A stretch of DNA of 64,000 bases, from the NCBI RefSeq assembly GCF_900099655.1, contig NZ_FNDC01000018.1, positions 1 through 64,000 of the forward strand. The letters are read 5' to 3'. This document shows positions 34,582 to 47,474 of the stretch, in pieces (position 1 is the first letter of the stretch; each line of letters starts with the position of its first letter). The notes under the pieces are model-generated. The model ran no database searches, was not told the origin of the DNA, and worked only from the letters and a program-made list of their open reading frames with translations. Both the position numbers and the translations under genes were made by a program. Source of the stretch: Planococcus glaciei (GTDB lineage: Bacteria; Bacillota; Bacilli; Bacillales_A; Planococcaceae).

Positions 34582-36660
34582 TTATTGACCTTTATTTTTT
34601 TTGATAATTTCTTCAGAAATTGATTTTGGTACTTCTTCATAGTGATCGAAGTGCATTGAGAACACACCACGGCCTTGCGTATTAGAACGCAATGAAGTCG
34701 CATAACCAAACATTTCTGCAAGTGGAACCATAGCACGGACAACTTGCGCGTTTCCGCGAGCATCCATACCTTCTACACGGCCGCGGCGTGACGTAATGTC
34801 ACCCATGATATCTCCAAGGTATTCCTCAGGGATAACAACCTCAACGCGCATAATCGGTTCAAGAATAACCGGGTTAACTTTAGAGATAGCGTTTTTAAGA
34901 GCCATTGAAGCAGCTACTTTAAATGCCATTTCGTTGGAGTCAACATCATGGTAAGAACCATCGAACAAACGAGCTTTGATATCGATCAATGGATATCCGG
35001 CAATAACACCGTTGTCTAGAGAGTCGCGAAGACCCGCTTCAACAGCTGGGATGTATTCACGAGGAACAACACCACCAACGATACCATTTTCAAATTCAAA
35101 ACCTGCTCCTTCTTCGTTTGGAGAGAATTCAATCCAAACGTGTCCGAATTGTCCGCGTCCACCAGATTGGCGTACGAATTTACCTTCAACTTGTGCAGAG
35201 CTGCGGAATGTCTCACGGTAAGATACCTGAGGTGCACCCACGTTAGCTTCTACGTTAAACTCACGGCGCATACGGTCAACGAGGATATCAAGGTGAAGCT
35301 CACCCATACCTGCGATGATTGTTTGACCAGTTTCCTGATCTGTATGTGCTCGGAAAGTTGGATCTTCTTCTTGCAATTTCGCAAGGGCTTGACCCATTTT
35401 GTCTTGGTCCGCTTTTGATTTCGGCTCTACTGACAATGAGATAACCGGTTCCGGGAACACCATGCGCTCTAAGATTACTTGGTGTTTCTCGTCACTTAAA
35501 GTATCTCCAGTAGAAGTATCTTTCAAGCCGATTGCAGCGGCGATGTCTCCGCAATATACTTCAGAGATCTCTTCACGGGAGTTTGCGTGCATTTGCAGGA
35601 TACGACCTACGCGCTCACGCTTGCCTTTTGATGAGTTCTGAACATATGAACCAGATTTAAGAGTACCAGAATATACGCGGAAGAACGTTAGTTTTCCTAC
35701 ATATGGGTCTGTCATTACTTTAAACGCTAGCGCAGAGAAAGGCTCGTCTTCGCTAGGTTTACGAATTACTTCTTCATCTGAATCAGGAAGAACACCAGTC
35801 ATTGGTGGTACATCAAGTGGTGATGGCAGGTAATCAATTACTGCATCAAGCATTAATTGAACACCTTTGTTTTTGAATGCAGTTCCGCATACCACTGGGT
35901 AGAACTCAACATCCAACGTTCCTTTACGGATTGCTGCTTTAAGTTCTTCTTTCGTGATATCTTCGCCGCCAAGGTATTTTTCCATCAAGTCTTCATCAAG
36001 CTCAGCTACAGCTTCCACTAGTTTAGTGCGCCATTCTTCAGCCAGCTCTTTGTAGTCTTCAGGAATATCACCTTCAGTAATATCAGTTCCCAAATCGTTC
36101 GCGTAGAAGCGTGCGTTCATTTCAACAAGGTCAATAATCCCTGAGAACTCATCTTCTGCGCCGATTGGCAATTGAATTGGGTGAGCATTTGCTTGCAGAC
36201 GATCGTGCAAAGTCTTTACAGAGTAAAGGAAATCTGCTCCGATTTTATCCATTTTGTTGACGAATACAACACGCGGTACACCATATGTTGTAGCTTGACG
36301 CCATACTGTTTCAGTTTGAGGCTCAACACCTGATTGAGCATCAAGAACTGTTACAGCACCATCAAGTACACGCAACGAACGTTCAACTTCAACAGTGAAG
36401 TCTACGTGTCCAGGAGTATCGATAATGTTGACGCGGTGGCCTTTCCATGCAGCTGTTGTCGCAGCAGAAGTAATCGTGATTCCACGCTCCTGTTCTTGCT
36501 CCATCCAGTCCATTTGAGAAGCACCTTCATGCGTTTCGCCGATCTTGTGGATACGGCCTGTGTAATATAAAATACGCTCCGTAGTAGTCGTTTTACCGGC
36601 ATCAATGTGTGCCATGATTCCGATATTACGTGTTTTGTCTAAGGAGAACTCTCTAGCCAT
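34582..36660 (-). CDS. fusA: Elongation factor G
   Basis: 692 residues with G1 AHIDAGKTT (17-25), switch region [15 protein letters not shown]3 DTPGHVDF and G4 NKMD. Domain V ends in a lysine-rich tail. Catalyses translocation and, with RRF, ribosome recycling. Site of fusidic-acid resistance changes in other species. Preceded by AAGGAG. Confidence 0.98.
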   Translation of the reverse strand: MAREFSLDKTRNIGIMAHIDAGKTTTTERILYYTGRIHKIGETHEGASQMDWMEQEQERGITITSAATTAAWKGHRVNIIDTPGHVDFTVEVERSLRVLDGAVTVLDAQSGVEPQTETVWRQATTYGVPRVVFVNKMDKIGADFLYSVKTLHDRLQANAHPIQLPIGAEDEFSGIIDLVEMNARFYANDLGTDITEGDIPEDYKELAEEWRTKLVEAVAELDEDLMEKYLGGEDITKEELKAAIRKGTLDVEFYPVVCGTAFKNKGVQLMLDAVIDYLPSPLDVPPMTGVLPDSDEEVIRKPSEDEPFSALAFKVMTDPYVGKLTFFRVYSGTLKSGSYVQNSSKGKRERVGRILQMHANSREEISEVYCGDIAAAIGLKDTSTGDTLSDEKHQVILERMVFPEPVISLSVEPKSKADQDKMGQALAKLQEEDPTFRAHTDQETGQTIIAGMGELHLDILVDRMRREFNVEANVGAPQVSYRETFRSSAQVEGKFVRQSGGRGQFGHVWIEFSPNEEGAGFEFENGIVGGVVPREYIPAVEAGLRDSLDNGVIAGYPLIDIKARLFDGSYHDVDSNEMAFKVAASMALKNAISKVNPVILEPIMRVEVVIPEEYLGDIMGDITSRRGRVEGMDARGNAQVVRAMVPLAEMFGYATSLRSNTQGRGVFSMHFDHYEEVPKSISEEIIKKNKGQ

Positions 36661-36711
36661 GTTGTTTTTCTCCTTCCATCTCGGATTAAGATTTTAACAT
36701 CTTGAAAGAAA

Positions 36712-37182
36712 TTACCAACGGTAGTGAGCAAACGCTTTGTTCGCTTCTGCCATTTTGTGAATATCTTCGCGTTTTTTAACTGAAGCTCCAGTGTTGTTTG
36801 CAGCATCCAGAATTTCGTTAGCCAAACGCTCTTCCATTGTTTTTTCTCCGCGTAGGCGTGAGTAGTTTACAAGGTAGCGAAGGCCTAAAGTTGTACGGCG
36901 TTCAGGGCGAACTTCAACCGGTACTTGGTAGTTAGCTCCACCAACACGGCGAGCACGTACTTCAAGAACTGGCATTACGTTTGTCAACGCTTGTTCGTAT
37001 ACTTCAATTGGATCTTTTCCGCTGCGTTCTTTAACTAGTTCGAACGCTCCGTATAGGATCTTTTGTGAAGTACCTCTTTTTCCGTCAACCATCATTTTAT
37101 TAATTAAGCGTGTCACCAATTTGGAGTTATAAATTGGATCTGGCAACACGTCACGTTTCGATACAGGACCTTTACGAGGCAT
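36712..37182 (-). CDS. rpsG: 30S ribosomal protein S7
   Basis: 156 residues from ATG 37182 ([20 protein letters not shown]); the frame's earlier ATG precedes the AGGAGG site and is rejected. Motif [21 protein letters not shown] is diagnostic. Head-assembly initiator and E-site protein. Confidence 0.97.
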   Translation of the reverse strand: MPRKGPVSKRDVLPDPIYNSKLVTRLINKMMVDGKRGTSQKILYGAFELVKERSGKDPIEVYEQALTNVMPVLEVRARRVGGANYQVPVEVRPERRTTLGLRYLVNYSRLRGEKTMEERLANEILDAANNTGASVKKREDIHKMAEANKAFAHYRW

Positions 37183-37226
37183 GTGTGTTCCTCCTTTCAA
37201 CGAAATCACTTCGTTATTTTAACTTA

Positions 37227-37646
37227 TTATTTTTTGACTTTAGGACGTTTTGTTCCGTATAGGGAACGGCTTTGCATACGGCCGTTTACTCCAGCTGTAT
37301 CAAGTGCTCCACGTACGATGTGGTAACGCACACCCGGTAAATCTTTTACGCGTCCGCCGCGAAGAAGAACTACACTGTGCTCTTGAAGGTTGTGGCCTTC
37401 TCCAGGGATGTAAGCATTAACCTCAATTTGGTTTGTTAACCGTACACGCGCGTATTTACGCAATGCAGAGTTAGGTTTTTTCGGTGTCATTGTACCAACA
37501 CGTGTGCAAACTCCGCGTTTCTGAGGAGAGCTTACGTTAGTCTGTGACTTTGTAAAGCTGTTATATCCTTTGTTTAACGCTGGTGAGTCTGATTTAGTGC
37601 TTTTTGGTTTACGAGGCTTGTTAACTAATTGGTTAATTGTAGGCAT
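37227..37646 (-). CDS. rpsL: 30S ribosomal protein S12
   Basis: 139 residues. Carries [17 protein letters not shown] (about 54-70, streptomycin-resistance site at the first PKKPNS lysine) and the [17 protein letters not shown] loop. Decoding-centre protein. GAGGAGG ahead of ATG. Confidence 0.98.
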   Translation of the reverse strand: MPTINQLVNKPRKPKSTKSDSPALNKGYNSFTKSQTNVSSPQKRGVCTRVGTMTPKKPNSALRKYARVRLTNQIEVNAYIPGEGHNLQEHSVVLLRGGRVKDLPGVRYHIVRGALDTAGVNGRMQSRSLYGTKRPKVKK

Positions 37647-37746
37647 CGATTTTTTCCTCCTCTCAAAAGGTGTTCTAATTCCACATATCCAGGTGGATCA
37701 TTTTTTGGGTAAAAACAAAGTCTTTGTGTTTTTCACACAAAAACTG

Positions 37747-37995
37747 TCATCCAGTAATCGCTACAGCAGCTGCTCCGACATGAATGCCGTATGCTTTGCC
37801 AAGCTTTAAGCGTGATTCTGCAAATTCGATCGGAATACCTTTTTCTCTAGCTAGCTGAATAATCTGTTCAGTCATTCGATCGTCCGCGTCCTTTGCCACT
37901 ATTACTTCTTGGACAATGCCGCTTTTTAAGGCTTTTACTGTTTGCTTTGTACCTATGATTGTTTTGTTTGCCTGGTTTACTTTTTCATAAGACAT
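37747..37995 (-). CDS. rplGB: L7Ae-like K-turn-binding ribosomal protein (YbxF type)
   Basis: 82 residues from ATG 37995 ([20 protein letters not shown]), 8 bases after GGAGG; the upstream TTG and ATG in frame are too close to the site. L7Ae/L30e/S12e/Gadd45 fold with [17 protein letters not shown] at the C-terminus. B. subtilis YbxF binds kink-turn RNAs in vitro. Same location between rpoC and rpsL. Confidence 0.93.
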   Translation of the reverse strand: MSYEKVNQANKTIIGTKQTVKALKSGIVQEVIVAKDADDRMTEQIIQLAREKGIPIEFAESRLKLGKAYGIHVGAAAVAITG

Positions 37996-38042
37996 TTGCA
38001 TATCCTCCAAAGTGTCAGACGGTTAAACCATCAACCCTCAAC

Positions 38043-38071
38043 ATATTATCACTGTATGAATTTGATGTCAA
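38043..38071 (-). promoter_or_regulatory. str operon promoter
   Basis: TTGACA (38071-38066), a 17-bp spacer and TAATAT (38048-38043), following the rpoC terminator and leading into the L7Ae-like gene, rpsL, rpsG, fusA and tuf. Confidence 0.75.
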
Positions 38072-38081
38072 CAGTATTCTT

Positions 38082-38117
38082 AAAAAATCCCGGGGAGTTT
38101 GTAAAAGACTCCCCGGA
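38082..38117 (-). terminator. rho-independent terminator after rpoC
   Basis: Stem CCGGGGAGT / ACTCCCCGG with a 9-base loop, followed by GATTTTTT. Confidence 0.9.
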
Positions 38118-38127
38118 ACAGATTAAC

Positions 38128-41100
38128 TTATGATTCTGTGCCGACGATTTCCTGCTGCGCTTCTTTTTCGCTGCGCGCAATTTTAATCTGGCGGTAACGC
38201 TGCATTCCTGTTCCAGCTGGAACAAGTTTACCGATGATGACATTCTCTTTCAGACCTAACAGCTCATCGCGTTTTCCTTTGATCGCTGCATCCGTAAGGA
38301 CACGAGTCGTTTCCTGGAACGATGCGGCTGATAAGAAGGATTCTGTTTCAAGAGAAGCTTTGGTAATACCAAGAATGACTGGGCGGCTTGTCGCTGGCAA
38401 GTTGCCTTCTAGAACAGCCTTTTCATTCGCTTCTGTAAACTGGTGAATATCCAATAGTGAACCAGGCAGCAAGTCAGTATCTCCAGCTTCAATGACGCGG
38501 ACTTTACGGAACATTTGTCGAACCATAACTTCAACGTGCTTATCGCCGATTTCTACCCCTTGCATACGGTAAACTTTTTGAACTTCTTTCAGCAAGTACA
38601 CTTGAACAGATTGAACATCTTTTACTTGCAGCAATTGTTTCGGATCAATCGAACCATCCGTCAATACTTCGCCGCGGCGGATGACATCATCCACTTGGAC
38701 TTTCAGACGCGCATTATATGGCGCCAAGTATTTGCGTGTTTCGACGTCGCCTTGAATCGTGATTTCTTTTTGGCCTTCACGGATTTCATCCACTTCGGTA
38801 ATCGTACCATTGATTTCTGAAATAACCGCTTGCCCTTTTGGATTTCGTGATTCAAAAATTTCCTGGATACGTGGAAGACCTTGTGTAATATCGTCTCCCG
38901 CAACCCCGCCTGTATGGAATGTACGCATTGTAAGCTGAGTTCCCGGCTCACCGATTGATTGAGCCGCAATGATACCTACTGCTTCGCCCACTTCAACTTC
39001 GTCGCCAGTCGCCAAGTTCGTGCCATAACATTTCTTACAAACGCCGTGCTTCGTGTTGCATGTAAACGCAGAACGGATTGTCACTTCTTTAATTCCTGCT
39101 TCCATAATTAAGCGAGTCAGGTCTTGTGTGATCAATTCGTCTTTCGCTACAATCACTTCTTTTGTTTCAGGGTGGCGGATTGTTTTCTTCGCATGGCGGC
39201 CTAAAATACGCTCATCCAGCTCTTCAATCACTTCAGTGCCTTCCATCAATGCTCCAACAAGCAAACCGCGGTCTGTACCACAATCGTTTTCGCGGACAAT
39301 AGCATCTTGTGCTACGTCTACTAGACGGCGTGTCAAGTACCCTGAGTCGGCTGTTTTCAGTGCTGTATCGGCAAGACCTTTACGTGCACCGTGAGTAGAG
39401 ATGAAGTATTCAAGTACGGTCAAACCTTCACGGAATGAAGATTTGATCGGAAGTTCGATAATGCGTCCAGCCGGGTTGGCCATAAGTCCGCGCATACCAG
39501 CAAGCTGAGTAAAGTTGGATGCGTTACCCCGAGCTCCGGAATCACTCATCATGTAAATCGGATTCAATTTATCAAGAGATGCCATCAGTTTTTCCTGAAT
39601 GATATCTTTTGCATTGCTCCAATGAGAGATGACACGTGCATAACGTTCTTCTTCAGTAATCAATCCACGGCGGAATTGTTTCATTACTTTATCAACATTT
39701 GTTTGGGCCTCAACCAGGATTTCACCTTTATCAGGAAGTACGACGATATCGGCAACCCCAACTGTGATACCTGCTTGTGTTGAATATTTGAATCCAAGGC
39801 TCTTCATGCGGTCAAGCATTCTTGAAGTTTCCGTAATGTGGAAACGTTTGAACACCTCTGCAATGATTTCGCCAAGAATTTTCTTCTTGAATGGCGTTAC
39901 CAATTCAGCTTCCGCGATATATGTGCGGATATCTGTGGTAGTCGGTACAAAATATTTCGCTGGTGTTTCCACCTGCAAATTATAATCAGTCGGTTCGTTA
40001 ATGTACGGGAACGACTCCGGCAGAATTTCATTGAAGATAATTTTACCGACAGATGTCAATAGAAGCATTTTGTTCTGCTCTTCTGTAAACGTCGGATTCT
40101 TCAAAGAACCGGCAAGAATTGCAATTCTTGTATGAAGGTGAACATGCCCTGTCTGATAAGCAACAAATACTTCTTCAGGTCCAGAGAACGTAGCACCTTC
40201 TCCTGTAGCCCCTTTGCGCTCAAGTGTTAAGTAATAGTTTCCTAAAACCATATCCTGAGATGGAGTTACAACCGGCTTTCCGTCTTTCGGGTTCAAAATG
40301 TTCTGGGCAGCAAGCATCAGAAGGCGTGCTTCCGCTTGTGCTTCAGAAGAAAGCGGTACGTGGACGGCCATTTGGTCACCATCGAAATCGGCGTTGTATG
40401 CAGTACATACAAGCGGATGCAGACGGATTGCTTTGCCTTCCACAAGCGTTGGTTCAAACGCCTGGATACCGAGTCTGTGAAGCGTTGGTGCACGGTTCAA
40501 TAGAACCGGATGCTCCTTGATCACATCTTCGAGTACATCCCAAACTTCCGAATGCAAACGCTCGATTTTGCGTTTCGCGCTCTTGATGTTATGGGCTAAA
40601 CCACGTTCAACAAGTTCTTTCATGACGAAAGGCTTGAACAGCTCAATTGCCATTCCTTTCGGCAATCCGCATTGGTACATTTTCAAGTTCGGTCCTACAA
40701 CAATAACGGAACGGCCTGAATAGTCAACACGTTTACCAAGAAGGTTTTGACGGAAACGCCCTTGTTTCCCTTTCAGCATGTGAGAAAGAGATTTTAATGG
40801 ACGGTTACCCGGTCCAGTAACAGGACGGCCGCGGCGGCCGTTATCGATCAACGCATCAACAGCTTCCTGCAGCATACGTTTTTCGTTTTGAACGATGATG
40901 CTAGGTGCACCAAGGTCTAACAAGCGTTTTAAGCGGTTGTTCCGGTTAATTACGCGACGATACAAATCGTTTAAGTCGGAAGTCGCAAAACGTCCGCCGT
41001 CCAATTGAACCATCGGGCGCAATTCCGGTGGAATAACCGGAAGAACGTCGAGAATCATCCAGTCCGGATTGTTTCCGGAGTTACGGAAAGATTCCACTAC

Positions 41101-41733
41101 TTCAAGGCGTTTGATCGCACGTGTGCGGCGTTGTCCTTGAGCAGTTTTCAATTCTTCTTTCAACGAATCTGTTTCGCGTTCAAGATCGATTTCCTGAAGA
41201 AGTCGTTTGATCGCTTCAGCACCCATAGCAGCTTGGAATTTTTTGCCGAACTTATCGCGATAAGCGCGGTATTCTTTTTCCGAAAGAAGCTGTTTCTTTT
41301 CAAGCGGTGTATCCGCAGGATCGATCACTACATAAGAAGCGAAATAAATAACTTCTTCAAGTGAGCGCGGAGACATGTCCAAGATAAGGCCCATGCGGCT
41401 CGGAATTCCTTTGAAATACCAAATATGTGATACAGGAGCTGCAAGTTCAATATGGCCCATGCGCTCACGGCGTACTTTTGAACGTGTGACTTCAACGCCA
41501 CAGCGGTCGCAGACTACACCTTTATAACGGACACGTTTGTATTTTCCACAATGGCATTCCCAGTCTTTTGTAGGACCGAAAATACGTTCACAGAACAAAC
41601 CGTCTTTTTCCGGCTTTAATGTACGGTAGTTAATTGTTTCTGGCTTTTTGACTTCTCCATAAGACCATGAGCGGATTTTATCGGGTGACGCCAATCCGAT
41701 TTTCATATACTCAAAATTGTTAACATCTATCAA
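38128..41733 (-). CDS. rpoC: DNA-directed RNA polymerase subunit beta'
   Basis: 1201 residues. N-terminal zinc site CHC...CDRC (about 60-78), the catalytic [15 protein letters not shown] with its three Mg-binding aspartates, and the second zinc cluster with C.TDRG and [11 protein letters not shown]. Start is TTG at 41733 ([20 protein letters not shown]), GGGAGG 9 bases upstream; an in-frame ATG nine codons in is weaker. Pairs with RpoB upstream, separated by a strong hairpin (41797-41834). Confidence 0.98.
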   Translation of the reverse strand: MIDVNNFEYMKIGLASPDKIRSWSYGEVKKPETINYRTLKPEKDGLFCERIFGPTKDWECHCGKYKRVRYKGVVCDRCGVEVTRSKVRRERMGHIELAAPVSHIWYFKGIPSRMGLILDMSPRSLEEVIYFASYVVIDPADTPLEKKQLLSEKEYRAYRDKFGKKFQAAMGAEAIKRLLQEIDLERETDSLKEELKTAQGQRRTRAIKRLEVVESFRNSGNNPDWMILDVLPVIPPELRPMVQLDGGRFATSDLNDLYRRVINRNNRLKRLLDLGAPSIIVQNEKRMLQEAVDALIDNGRRGRPVTGPGNRPLKSLSHMLKGKQGRFRQNLLGKRVDYSGRSVIVVGPNLKMYQCGLPKGMAIELFKPFVMKELVERGLAHNIKSAKRKIERLHSEVWDVLEDVIKEHPVLLNRAPTLHRLGIQAFEPTLVEGKAIRLHPLVCTAYNADFDGDQMAVHVPLSSEAQAEARLLMLAAQNILNPKDGKPVVTPSQDMVLGNYYLTLERKGATGEGATFSGPEEVFVAYQTGHVHLHTRIAILAGSLKNPTFTEEQNKMLLLTSVGKIIFNEILPESFPYINEPTDYNLQVETPAKYFVPTTTDIRTYIAEAELVTPFKKKILGEIIAEVFKRFHITETSRMLDRMKSLGFKYSTQAGITVGVADIVVLPDKGEILVEAQTNVDKVMKQFRRGLITEEERYARVISHWSNAKDIIQEKLMASLDKLNPIYMMSDSGARGNASNFTQLAGMRGLMANPAGRIIELPIKSSFREGLTVLEYFISTHGARKGLADTALKTADSGYLTRRLVDVAQDAIVRENDCGTDRGLLVGALMEGTEVIEELDERILGRHAKKTIRHPETKEVIVAKDELITQDLTRLIMEAGIKEVTIRSAFTCNTKHGVCKKCYGTNLATGDEVEVGEAVGIIAAQSIGEPGTQLTMRTFHTGGVAGDDITQGLPRIQEIFESRNPKGQAVISEINGTITEVDEIREGQKEITIQGDVETRKYLAPYNARLKVQVDDVIRRGEVLTDGSIDPKQLLQVKDVQSVQVYLLKEVQKVYRMQGVEIGDKHVEVMVRQMFRKVRVIEAGDTDLLPGSLLDIHQFTEANEKAVLEGNLPATSRPVILGITKASLETESFLSAASFQETTRVLTDAAIKGKRDELLGLKENVIIGKLVPAGTGMQRYRQIKIARSEKEAQQEIVGTES

Positions 41734-41796
41734 GGAGCCTACCTCCCTTTTGTCTCGAGTTTCTGTACGGCTTGTCCTCGTTTAAGACCAAGTGAT

Positions 41797-41834
41797 TAGA
41801 AGCCGGACGGCAGGCTTGGACCGTCCGCTTCCAA
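41797..41834 (-). other. rpoB-rpoC intercistronic hairpin
   Basis: The minus strand pairs GAAGCgGACGG with CCGTCCGGCTTC around a 10-base loop. There is no U-tract, so it is more likely a processing or stability element than a terminator. It lies within 10 bases of the rpoB stop codon. Confidence 0.5.
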
Positions 41835-41841
41835 AATTTTA

Positions 41842-44800
41842 TCAATCAACTGTTCCAACAGGTGCTTCTGTATCTGCAATTGGCAGGATATTTAATGAAT
41901 CCGCAGGCTGAAGGTCTTCTTCTTCATCCAAATCGCGCAATTCAATTTCTTCGTCGTCAATCGTCAACATTTTAACATCCATACCCAAACTTTGAAGTTC
42001 CTTGATCAAAACTTTGAATGATTCCGGAACGCTTGGCTCTGGAACACTCTCGCCTTTAACAATTGCTTCATAAGTTTTGACGCGTCCTACAACATCATCC
42101 GACTTCACCGTTAAGATTTCTTGGAGCGTGTGGGCAGCACCATATGCTTCAAGCGCCCAAACTTCCATCTCACCAAAACGCTGTCCACCGAATTGCGCTT
42201 TACCGCCAAGAGGCTGCTGCGTAACCAATGAATAAGGACCAGTAGAACGGGCGTGCAATTTATCATCGACCATGTGTGCAAGTTTGATCATGTACATGAT
42301 CCCTACAGATACGCGGTTATCAAATGCTTCCCCTGAACGGCCGTCATAAAGAACGGTTTTTCCGTCGCGCGGCATGCCTGCTTCTTCCATTGTTTCCCAC
42401 ACGTCTTCTTCATTGGCTCCATCAAATACGGAAGATGCCATATGAATTCCAAGTGAACGGGATGCCATACCTAAGTGAAGCTCAAGTACTTGTCCGATGT
42501 TCATCCGTGATGGTACGCCAAGCGGGTTAAGCATGATGTCAACAGGAGTTCCGTCCGGCATAAACGGCATATCTTCTTCTGGAAGGATGCGTGAGATTAC
42601 ACCTTTGTTCCCGTGACGTCCGGCCATTTTATCGCCGACTTGGATTTTACGTTTTTGAACGATGTATGCGCGCACCAATTGGTTTACACCCGGTGGCAAT
42701 TCATCGCCGTCTTCGCGGTTGAAAATTTTCACATCAAGGACGATTCCGCCGGCGCCGTGTGGCACTCGTAGAGACGTATCGCGCACTTCACGTGCTTTTT
42801 CACCGAAAATCGCGTGCAAGAGACGTTCTTCCGCTGTCAGTTCGGTAACCCCTTTTGGAGTGACTTTCCCAACAAGGATATCGCCATCTTTCACTTCTGC
42901 GCCGACACGGATGATTCCGCGGTCGTCAAGGTTGCGAAGCGCATCTTCACCGACATTCGGGATGTCGCGTGTGATTTCTTCCGGCCCAAGTTTCGTATCG
43001 CGCGAGTCTGATTCATATTCTTCAATATGGACAGATGTATACACATCATCTTTCACCAAACGCTCACTCATGATGATCGCATCTTCATAGTTGAAGCCGT
43101 CCCAAGTCATGAATGCTACTAATACGTTGCGGCCAAGTGCCATTTCCCCGCGTTCCATCGAAGGTCCATCTGCTAAAATATCACGTGGTGATACCCGGTC
43201 GCCGACTTTTACAATCGGACGTTGGTTATAGCTCGTTCCTTGGTTGGAGCGGACAAATTTCTGTAATTTATAAGATGTAAGATCGCCTTTCACTTCACGG
43301 CCATCCACTTCTTCAATACGGCGTACTTTGATTTCTCTCGCTTCAACTGATTCAACAATGCCGTCATATTTTGCAATGACTGCTGCTCCTGAATCACGTG
43401 CGGCCAAATGCTCCATCCCAGTCCCTACAAAAGGTGCTTCCGGATTTAACAATGGAACCGCCTGGCGCTGCATGTTCGCTCCCATCAATGCCCGGTTGGA
43501 GTCATCGTTTTCAAGGAACGGGATACACGCTGTCGCCACTGAAACGACTTGCTTCGGAGAAACGTCCATATAATCAATGCGGTTGCGTTTGATCAATGTG
43601 TTTTCCCCACGGAAACGTGCCACTACTTCTTCTTCTACGAACGACCCATCATCCGATAAGCGCGAGTTGGCCTGAGCCACTACGTAATTATCTTCTTCGT
43701 CAGCTGTCAAGTAGTCGATTTGCGGTGTTACGATTCCCGTTTCCGGGTCAACCCGGCGATAAGGTGTTTCAATGAAACCGAATTTGTTCACTTTCGCGAA
43801 AGTGGAAAGCGTGTTGATCAACCCGATGTTCGGACCCTCAGGTGTTTCAATCGGACACATACGGCCATAATGCGAGTAGTGAACGTCACGTACTTCAAAG
43901 CCGGCACGTTCACGCGTTAAACCACCAGGCCCAAGCGCTGATAGACGGCGTTTGTGCGTTAATTCGCCCAGCGGGTTTGTTTGGTCCATAAACTGGGAAA
44001 GCTGAGAACTACCAAAGAATTCTTTAATAGATGCAATAACCGGACGGATATTGATCAATTGCTGCGGTACGATTGCTTGTGTGTCATTAATTGACATCCG
44101 CTCACGTACAACACGTTCCATACGGGACAAACCGATGCGGAATTGGTTTTGCAGCAATTCCCCAACTGAACGAAGACGACGGTTACCCAGGTGATCGATG
44201 TCATCTGTGTTTCCAACTCCGTAAAGAAGGTTAAAGAAGTAACTGATGGATGAAATGATGTCAGCCTGCGTTACATGTTTGATCTTGTCTTCAATGTAAG
44301 CGTTGCTGATCACATTGATTTCTTTTTGGTTTTCATCATTTGGCGCATAGATCTTCACTGACTGCAATGTAACATCGCCTTCAAGAACGCCGCCTGTTTG
44401 AGAAACGGTATGGAAGTTAACGCCGCTTTCCAGGTAAGGAATCAAACGGTCCAAGACACGGCGGTCAATAACCGTACCTGCTTCAACCAAAATTTCGCCT
44501 GTTTCCGGATCCACTAATGTTTCCGCAATCGTCTGATTGAAAAGACGGTTTTTGATGTGAAGCTTTTTGTTCATTTTGTAGCGGCCCACATTTGCTAAGT
44601 CATAGCGTTTTGGGTCGAAGAAGCGTGAGTAAAGCAAGCTTTTCGCGCTTTCCACTGTTGGCGGTTCGCCCGGACGCAAGCGCTCATAAATTTCAAGCAA
44701 CGCTTTTTCCGTGCTTTCCGTATTGTCTTTTTCAAGCGTATTTTGCAGGTATTCGTTGTCGCCAAGCAAATCAATGATTTCCTGGTCGGAGCCGAAACCA

Positions 44801-45396
44801 AGCGCTCTCAAAAGAACAGTCACCGGCAATTTACGCGTGCGGTCGATTCGGACATACACGACATCTTTTGCATCGGTTTCATATTCAAGCCAAGCACCAC
44901 GGTTTGGAATAACCGTAGCTCCAAAGCCTTTTTTACCATTCTTGTCGGTTTTGTCGTGGAAGTAAACACTTGGTGAACGCACTAATTGAGAAACGATAAC
45001 GCGTTCAGCGCCATTGATCACGAAAGTTCCGGTTTCAGTCATTAATGGGAAATCACCCATAAAGACGTCCTGTTCCTTCACTTCGTCTGTTTCTTTGTTG
45101 TGTAGACGCACTTTCACGCGAAGCGGCGCTGCGTAAGTAACGTCCCGTTCTTTCGATTCAGAGACTGGATACTTTGGTTCTGCGAGACTGTAATCAACAA
45201 ACTCAAGCGATAGATTTCCAGTGAAATCTTCAATCGGTGAGATATCTCGGAACATTTCGCGCAATCCTTCTTCGAGGAACCACTCATAAGACGCTGATTG
45301 GATCTCAATCAGGTTAGGAAGTTCGAGCACTTCTTTAATTCTCGAAAAACTTCTACGTTGACGATGTTGCCCGTACTGAACTAGTTGACCTACCAA
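41842..45396 (-). CDS. rpoB: DNA-directed RNA polymerase subunit beta
   Basis: 1184 residues. Rifampicin-pocket segment [17 protein letters not shown] then [12 protein letters not shown]; active-site [16 protein letters not shown]-terminal acidic tail. I place the start at TTG 45396 ([17 protein letters not shown]), because the GTG at 45405 abuts the GAGGGG site; B. subtilis rpoB also begins with TTG, as I recall. Confidence 0.96.
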   Translation of the reverse strand: MVGQLVQYGQHRQRRSFSRIKEVLELPNLIEIQSASYEWFLEEGLREMFRDISPIEDFTGNLSLEFVDYSLAEPKYPVSESKERDVTYAAPLRVKVRLHNKETDEVKEQDVFMGDFPLMTETGTFVINGAERVIVSQLVRSPSVYFHDKTDKNGKKGFGATVIPNRGAWLEYETDAKDVVYVRIDRTRKLPVTVLLRALGFGSDQEIIDLLGDNEYLQNTLEKDNTESTEKALLEIYERLRPGEPPTVESAKSLLYSRFFDPKRYDLANVGRYKMNKKLHIKNRLFNQTIAETLVDPETGEILVEAGTVIDRRVLDRLIPYLESGVNFHTVSQTGGVLEGDVTLQSVKIYAPNDENQKEINVISNAYIEDKIKHVTQADIISSISYFFNLLYGVGNTDDIDHLGNRRLRSVGELLQNQFRIGLSRMERVVRERMSINDTQAIVPQQLINIRPVIASIKEFFGSSQLSQFMDQTNPLGELTHKRRLSALGPGGLTRERAGFEVRDVHYSHYGRMCPIETPEGPNIGLINTLSTFAKVNKFGFIETPYRRVDPETGIVTPQIDYLTADEEDNYVVAQANSRLSDDGSFVEEEVVARFRGENTLIKRNRIDYMDVSPKQVVSVATACIPFLENDDSNRALMGANMQRQAVPLLNPEAPFVGTGMEHLAARDSGAAVIAKYDGIVESVEAREIKVRRIEEVDGREVKGDLTSYKLQKFVRSNQGTSYNQRPIVKVGDRVSPRDILADGPSMERGEMALGRNVLVAFMTWDGFNYEDAIIMSERLVKDDVYTSVHIEEYESDSRDTKLGPEEITRDIPNVGEDALRNLDDRGIIRVGAEVKDGDILVGKVTPKGVTELTAEERLLHAIFGEKAREVRDTSLRVPHGAGGIVLDVKIFNREDGDELPPGVNQLVRAYIVQKRKIQVGDKMAGRHGNKGVISRILPEEDMPFMPDGTPVDIMLNPLGVPSRMNIGQVLELHLGMASRSLGIHMASSVFDGANEEDVWETMEEAGMPRDGKTVLYDGRSGEAFDNRVSVGIMYMIKLAHMVDDKLHARSTGPYSLVTQQPLGGKAQFGGQRFGEMEVWALEAYGAAHTLQEILTVKSDDVVGRVKTYEAIVKGESVPEPSVPESFKVLIKELQSLGMDVKMLTIDDEEIELRDLDEEEDLQPADSLNILPIADTEAPVGTVD

Positions 45397-45583
45397 CTTA
45401 TTCACCCCTCAATAAAACGATTATAGGTCTTTGCGATTCCTACAAAATAGTGTATGATATCGAAAAGACAAAAAGAAAACGAGACTAAATTCATCCCATT
45501 TCCGGTTTACCCGTGATTAATACTGTCGCCATGCCATGCCCGAAAAAGGGCAAACGACCTCAAAATAATAAATTTTGCATTTC

Positions 45584-45610
45584 ATTATAATAACATAGCC
45601 GTTTTGTCAA
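45584..45610 (-). promoter_or_regulatory. rpoBC promoter (putative)
   Basis: TATAAT (45589-45584) with TTGACA (45610-45605) at a short 15-bp spacing, just past the methyltransferase stop. The resulting leader of about 180 bases contains a TGCCC/GGGCA hairpin. Confidence 0.45.
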
Positions 45611-45611
45611 G

Positions 45612-46214
45612 TCAAACTTTTCTTGCCTCAAAAATAAAGTAACCTTTCTTTTTGTCAACCGTGCGACAATTCCCGAAAAGCCCTTCTAATTTCTCCTGAG
45701 TCGACGGAGCCCCTTGCTTTTTCTGTATGACTACCCACAACGAACCGCCATCCTGCAGTTTCCCATATGCTTCTTCATAGAAACGGAAGATCGTTTCCTT
45801 TCCTGCCCGGATTGGAGGATTGGTTAAAATGGAAGAAAATCCGTCCGCCTCGACCGAAGCCAAGCCGTCACTTTCATAAATCCGAACGTTTTGAATGCCG
45901 TTTTTTTCGGCATTTTTTTTTGCCAATTCGACTGCCCGCGTATTCACATCTACCATATGGACTTCTTTTTGAGGAAATGATTTTGCGATGGCCATTCCGA
46001 TCGGTCCATACCCACAGCCGACGTCCAGAATCGGACCGTCTTGCGCCGCTTCTTCAAAAGTCTCAATCAATAATCGCGATCCGAAATCGACATCGCTTTT
46101 GCTGAATACACCCGTGTCTGTTTGGAAGTGGAATTTCTCGCCCCGCAATGTGTATGCCCATTCTTGAGGTTTGCTTTTTGTTTGAGGATTTTTGGAATAA
46201 TAATGCTGTGACAT
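45612..46214 (-). CDS. Class I SAM-dependent methyltransferase, RsmC-like (YbxB)
   Basis: 200 residues. SAM motif ILDVGCGYGPIGMAIA (about 59-74) and the N6/N2-methyltransferase signature LTNPPIRAGK (about 134-143). RsmC/RlmG-type enzymes methylate guanine in rRNA; the B. subtilis homologue YbxB sits in the same place between rplL and rpoB. Substrate not established from sequence. ATG follows AAGGAGG; terminator of rplL upstream. Confidence 0.88.
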   Translation of the reverse strand: MSQHYYSKNPQTKSKPQEWAYTLRGEKFHFQTDTGVFSKSDVDFGSRLLIETFEEAAQDGPILDVGCGYGPIGMAIAKSFPQKEVHMVDVNTRAVELAKKNAEKNGIQNVRIYESDGLASVEADGFSSILTNPPIRAGKETIFRFYEEAYGKLQDGGSLWVVIQKKQGAPSTQEKLEGLFGNCRTVDKKKGYFIFEARKV

Positions 46215-46268
46215 TTGGAGCCCTCCTTACCTTTATCCGCTCATCCCGGACTGTTTGATCTAGAAAGA

Positions 46269-46304
46269 AGAAAAAAGCCCGCCGGAAAATACGGACGAGC
46301 TTTC
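46269..46304 (-). terminator. Terminator after rplL
   Basis: AAAGCTCGTC pairs with GGCGGGCTTT (G-U pairs included), followed by TTTC. Likely partial, since rpoB genes are often read through from rplJL. Confidence 0.6.
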
Positions 46305-46328
46305 TTTCTTATTCATAAATTGATGAAA

Positions 46329-46688
46329 TTATTTAACTTCTACTGAAGCGCCAACTTCTTCAACTTTAGCTTTGATTTCTTCTGCTTCGTCTTTAGAAAC
46401 GCCTTCTTTAAGTGCTTTAGGAGCTTCGTCAACTAGTGCTTTAGCTTCTTTCAAGCCTAGGCCAGTAACTTCGCGTACTGCTTTGATAACTTTGATTTTT
46501 TGGTCTCCAGCTGAAGTCAAGATTACGTCGAATTCAGTTTGCTCTTCAACAGCAGCACCGCCAGCAGCAGCTGCAGCAACAGGAGCAGCAGCAGTTACGC
46601 CGAACTCGTCTTCGATTGCTTTTACTAGGTCGTTAAGTTGAAGAACTGTCATTTCTTTGATTGCTTCTAAGATTTGTTCTTGTGTCAT
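46329..46688 (-). CDS. rplL: 50S ribosomal protein L7/L12
   Basis: 119 residues. N-terminal dimerisation helices, the alanine/glycine hinge [17 protein letters not shown] (about 34-50) and the globular C-terminal domain [20 protein letters not shown] that recruits GTPase factors. Present in multiple copies on the stalk with L10. Confidence 0.98.
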   Translation of the reverse strand: MTQEQILEAIKEMTVLQLNDLVKAIEDEFGVTAAAPVAAAAAGGAAVEEQTEFDVILTSAGDQKIKVIKAVREVTGLGLKEAKALVDEAPKALKEGVSKDEAEEIKAKVEEVGASVEVK

Positions 46689-46744
46689 TATAGTTTCCTC
46701 CTATGGAAAGGTAATTTTTTTGTCTTGCTTATCCGGCTAACTTA

Positions 46745-47245
46745 TTAAGCGCCTTGTTCTTCTTTGCTGTCTGCAACTGCTTTTGTAATAGCAGCGAAGT
46801 TGCGGACTGGTGCTTGTAGTACGCTGAGTAGCATAGAAAGTAGGCCTTCGCGTGATGGAAGTTCTGCCAATGCTTTCACATCTTCAGCAGATGATACAGT
46901 ACCTTCGATGATACCCGCTTTAATTTCAAGCGCTTCGTTCTTTTTAGCGAAATCATTGATGATTCTCGCTGGCGCTACTACATCTTCGTTTGAAAATGCA
47001 ATGGCGTTTGGTCCTGTCAAGTGTTCGTTGATTGCTTCTAGTCCGTGCATTTCTGTAGCACGGCGAGTCATTGAGTTTTTGTAAACTTTAAACTCAACGC
47101 CTGCTTCACGAAGCTGTTTACGAAGTTCTGTTACTTGCGCAACGTTCAAACCACGGTAATCGACAACTACAACAGAAGCTGCAGCACCGAATTTGTCAGC
47201 GATCGTTTGCACAACTACTTTTTTCGTTTCAACTGCTTTGGTCAT
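46745..47245 (-). CDS. rplJ: 50S ribosomal protein L10
   Basis: 166 residues from ATG 47245 ([19 protein letters not shown]), behind AGGAGG; the frame extends 32 codons upstream but that part is the structured leader. Anchors L7/L12 dimers to form the stalk. Confidence 0.97.
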   Translation of the reverse strand: MTKAVETKKVVVQTIADKFGAAASVVVVDYRGLNVAQVTELRKQLREAGVEFKVYKNSMTRRATEMHGLEAINEHLTGPNAIAFSNEDVVAPARIINDFAKKNEALEIKAGIIEGTVSSAEDVKALAELPSREGLLSMLLSVLQAPVRNFAAITKAVADSKEEQGA

Positions 47246-47435
47246 TTGGGCACCTCCTATAGATTTTTCATTCGTACCGGTACGTCCATAAGAAAAGCCT
47301 CTGGTCTTTTTACAGACACAGAGGCATAAGATCAGCATCAATAAAGATGTTATCTGAATTCATCATGTCCTCGGCAGGGATAAATTAAGCGGCTGGCGCC
47401 CCTGCTGTCTGCGGTACAAATATACATTTCACAAC
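47246..47435 (-). promoter_or_regulatory. L10 leader RNA with attenuator
   Basis: The untranslated leader carries CCTGCCGAGGAC and the hairpin GCCTCTG / CAGAGGC (47323-47290 region) followed by TTTTCTT. This is the arrangement of the Bacillota L10 leader, where the L10-L12 complex binds and promotes attenuation of rplJL. Confidence 0.8.
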
Positions 47436-47441
47436 TCCGCT

Positions 47442-47470
47442 ATTGTAGCAAAGGCGAAACGGTTTGTCAA
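47442..47470 (-). promoter_or_regulatory. rplJL promoter
   Basis: TTGACA (47470-47465), 17-bp spacer, TACAAT (47447-47442). The -35 begins only four bases past the rplA stop codon. Confidence 0.85.
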
Positions 47471-47474
47471 ACTC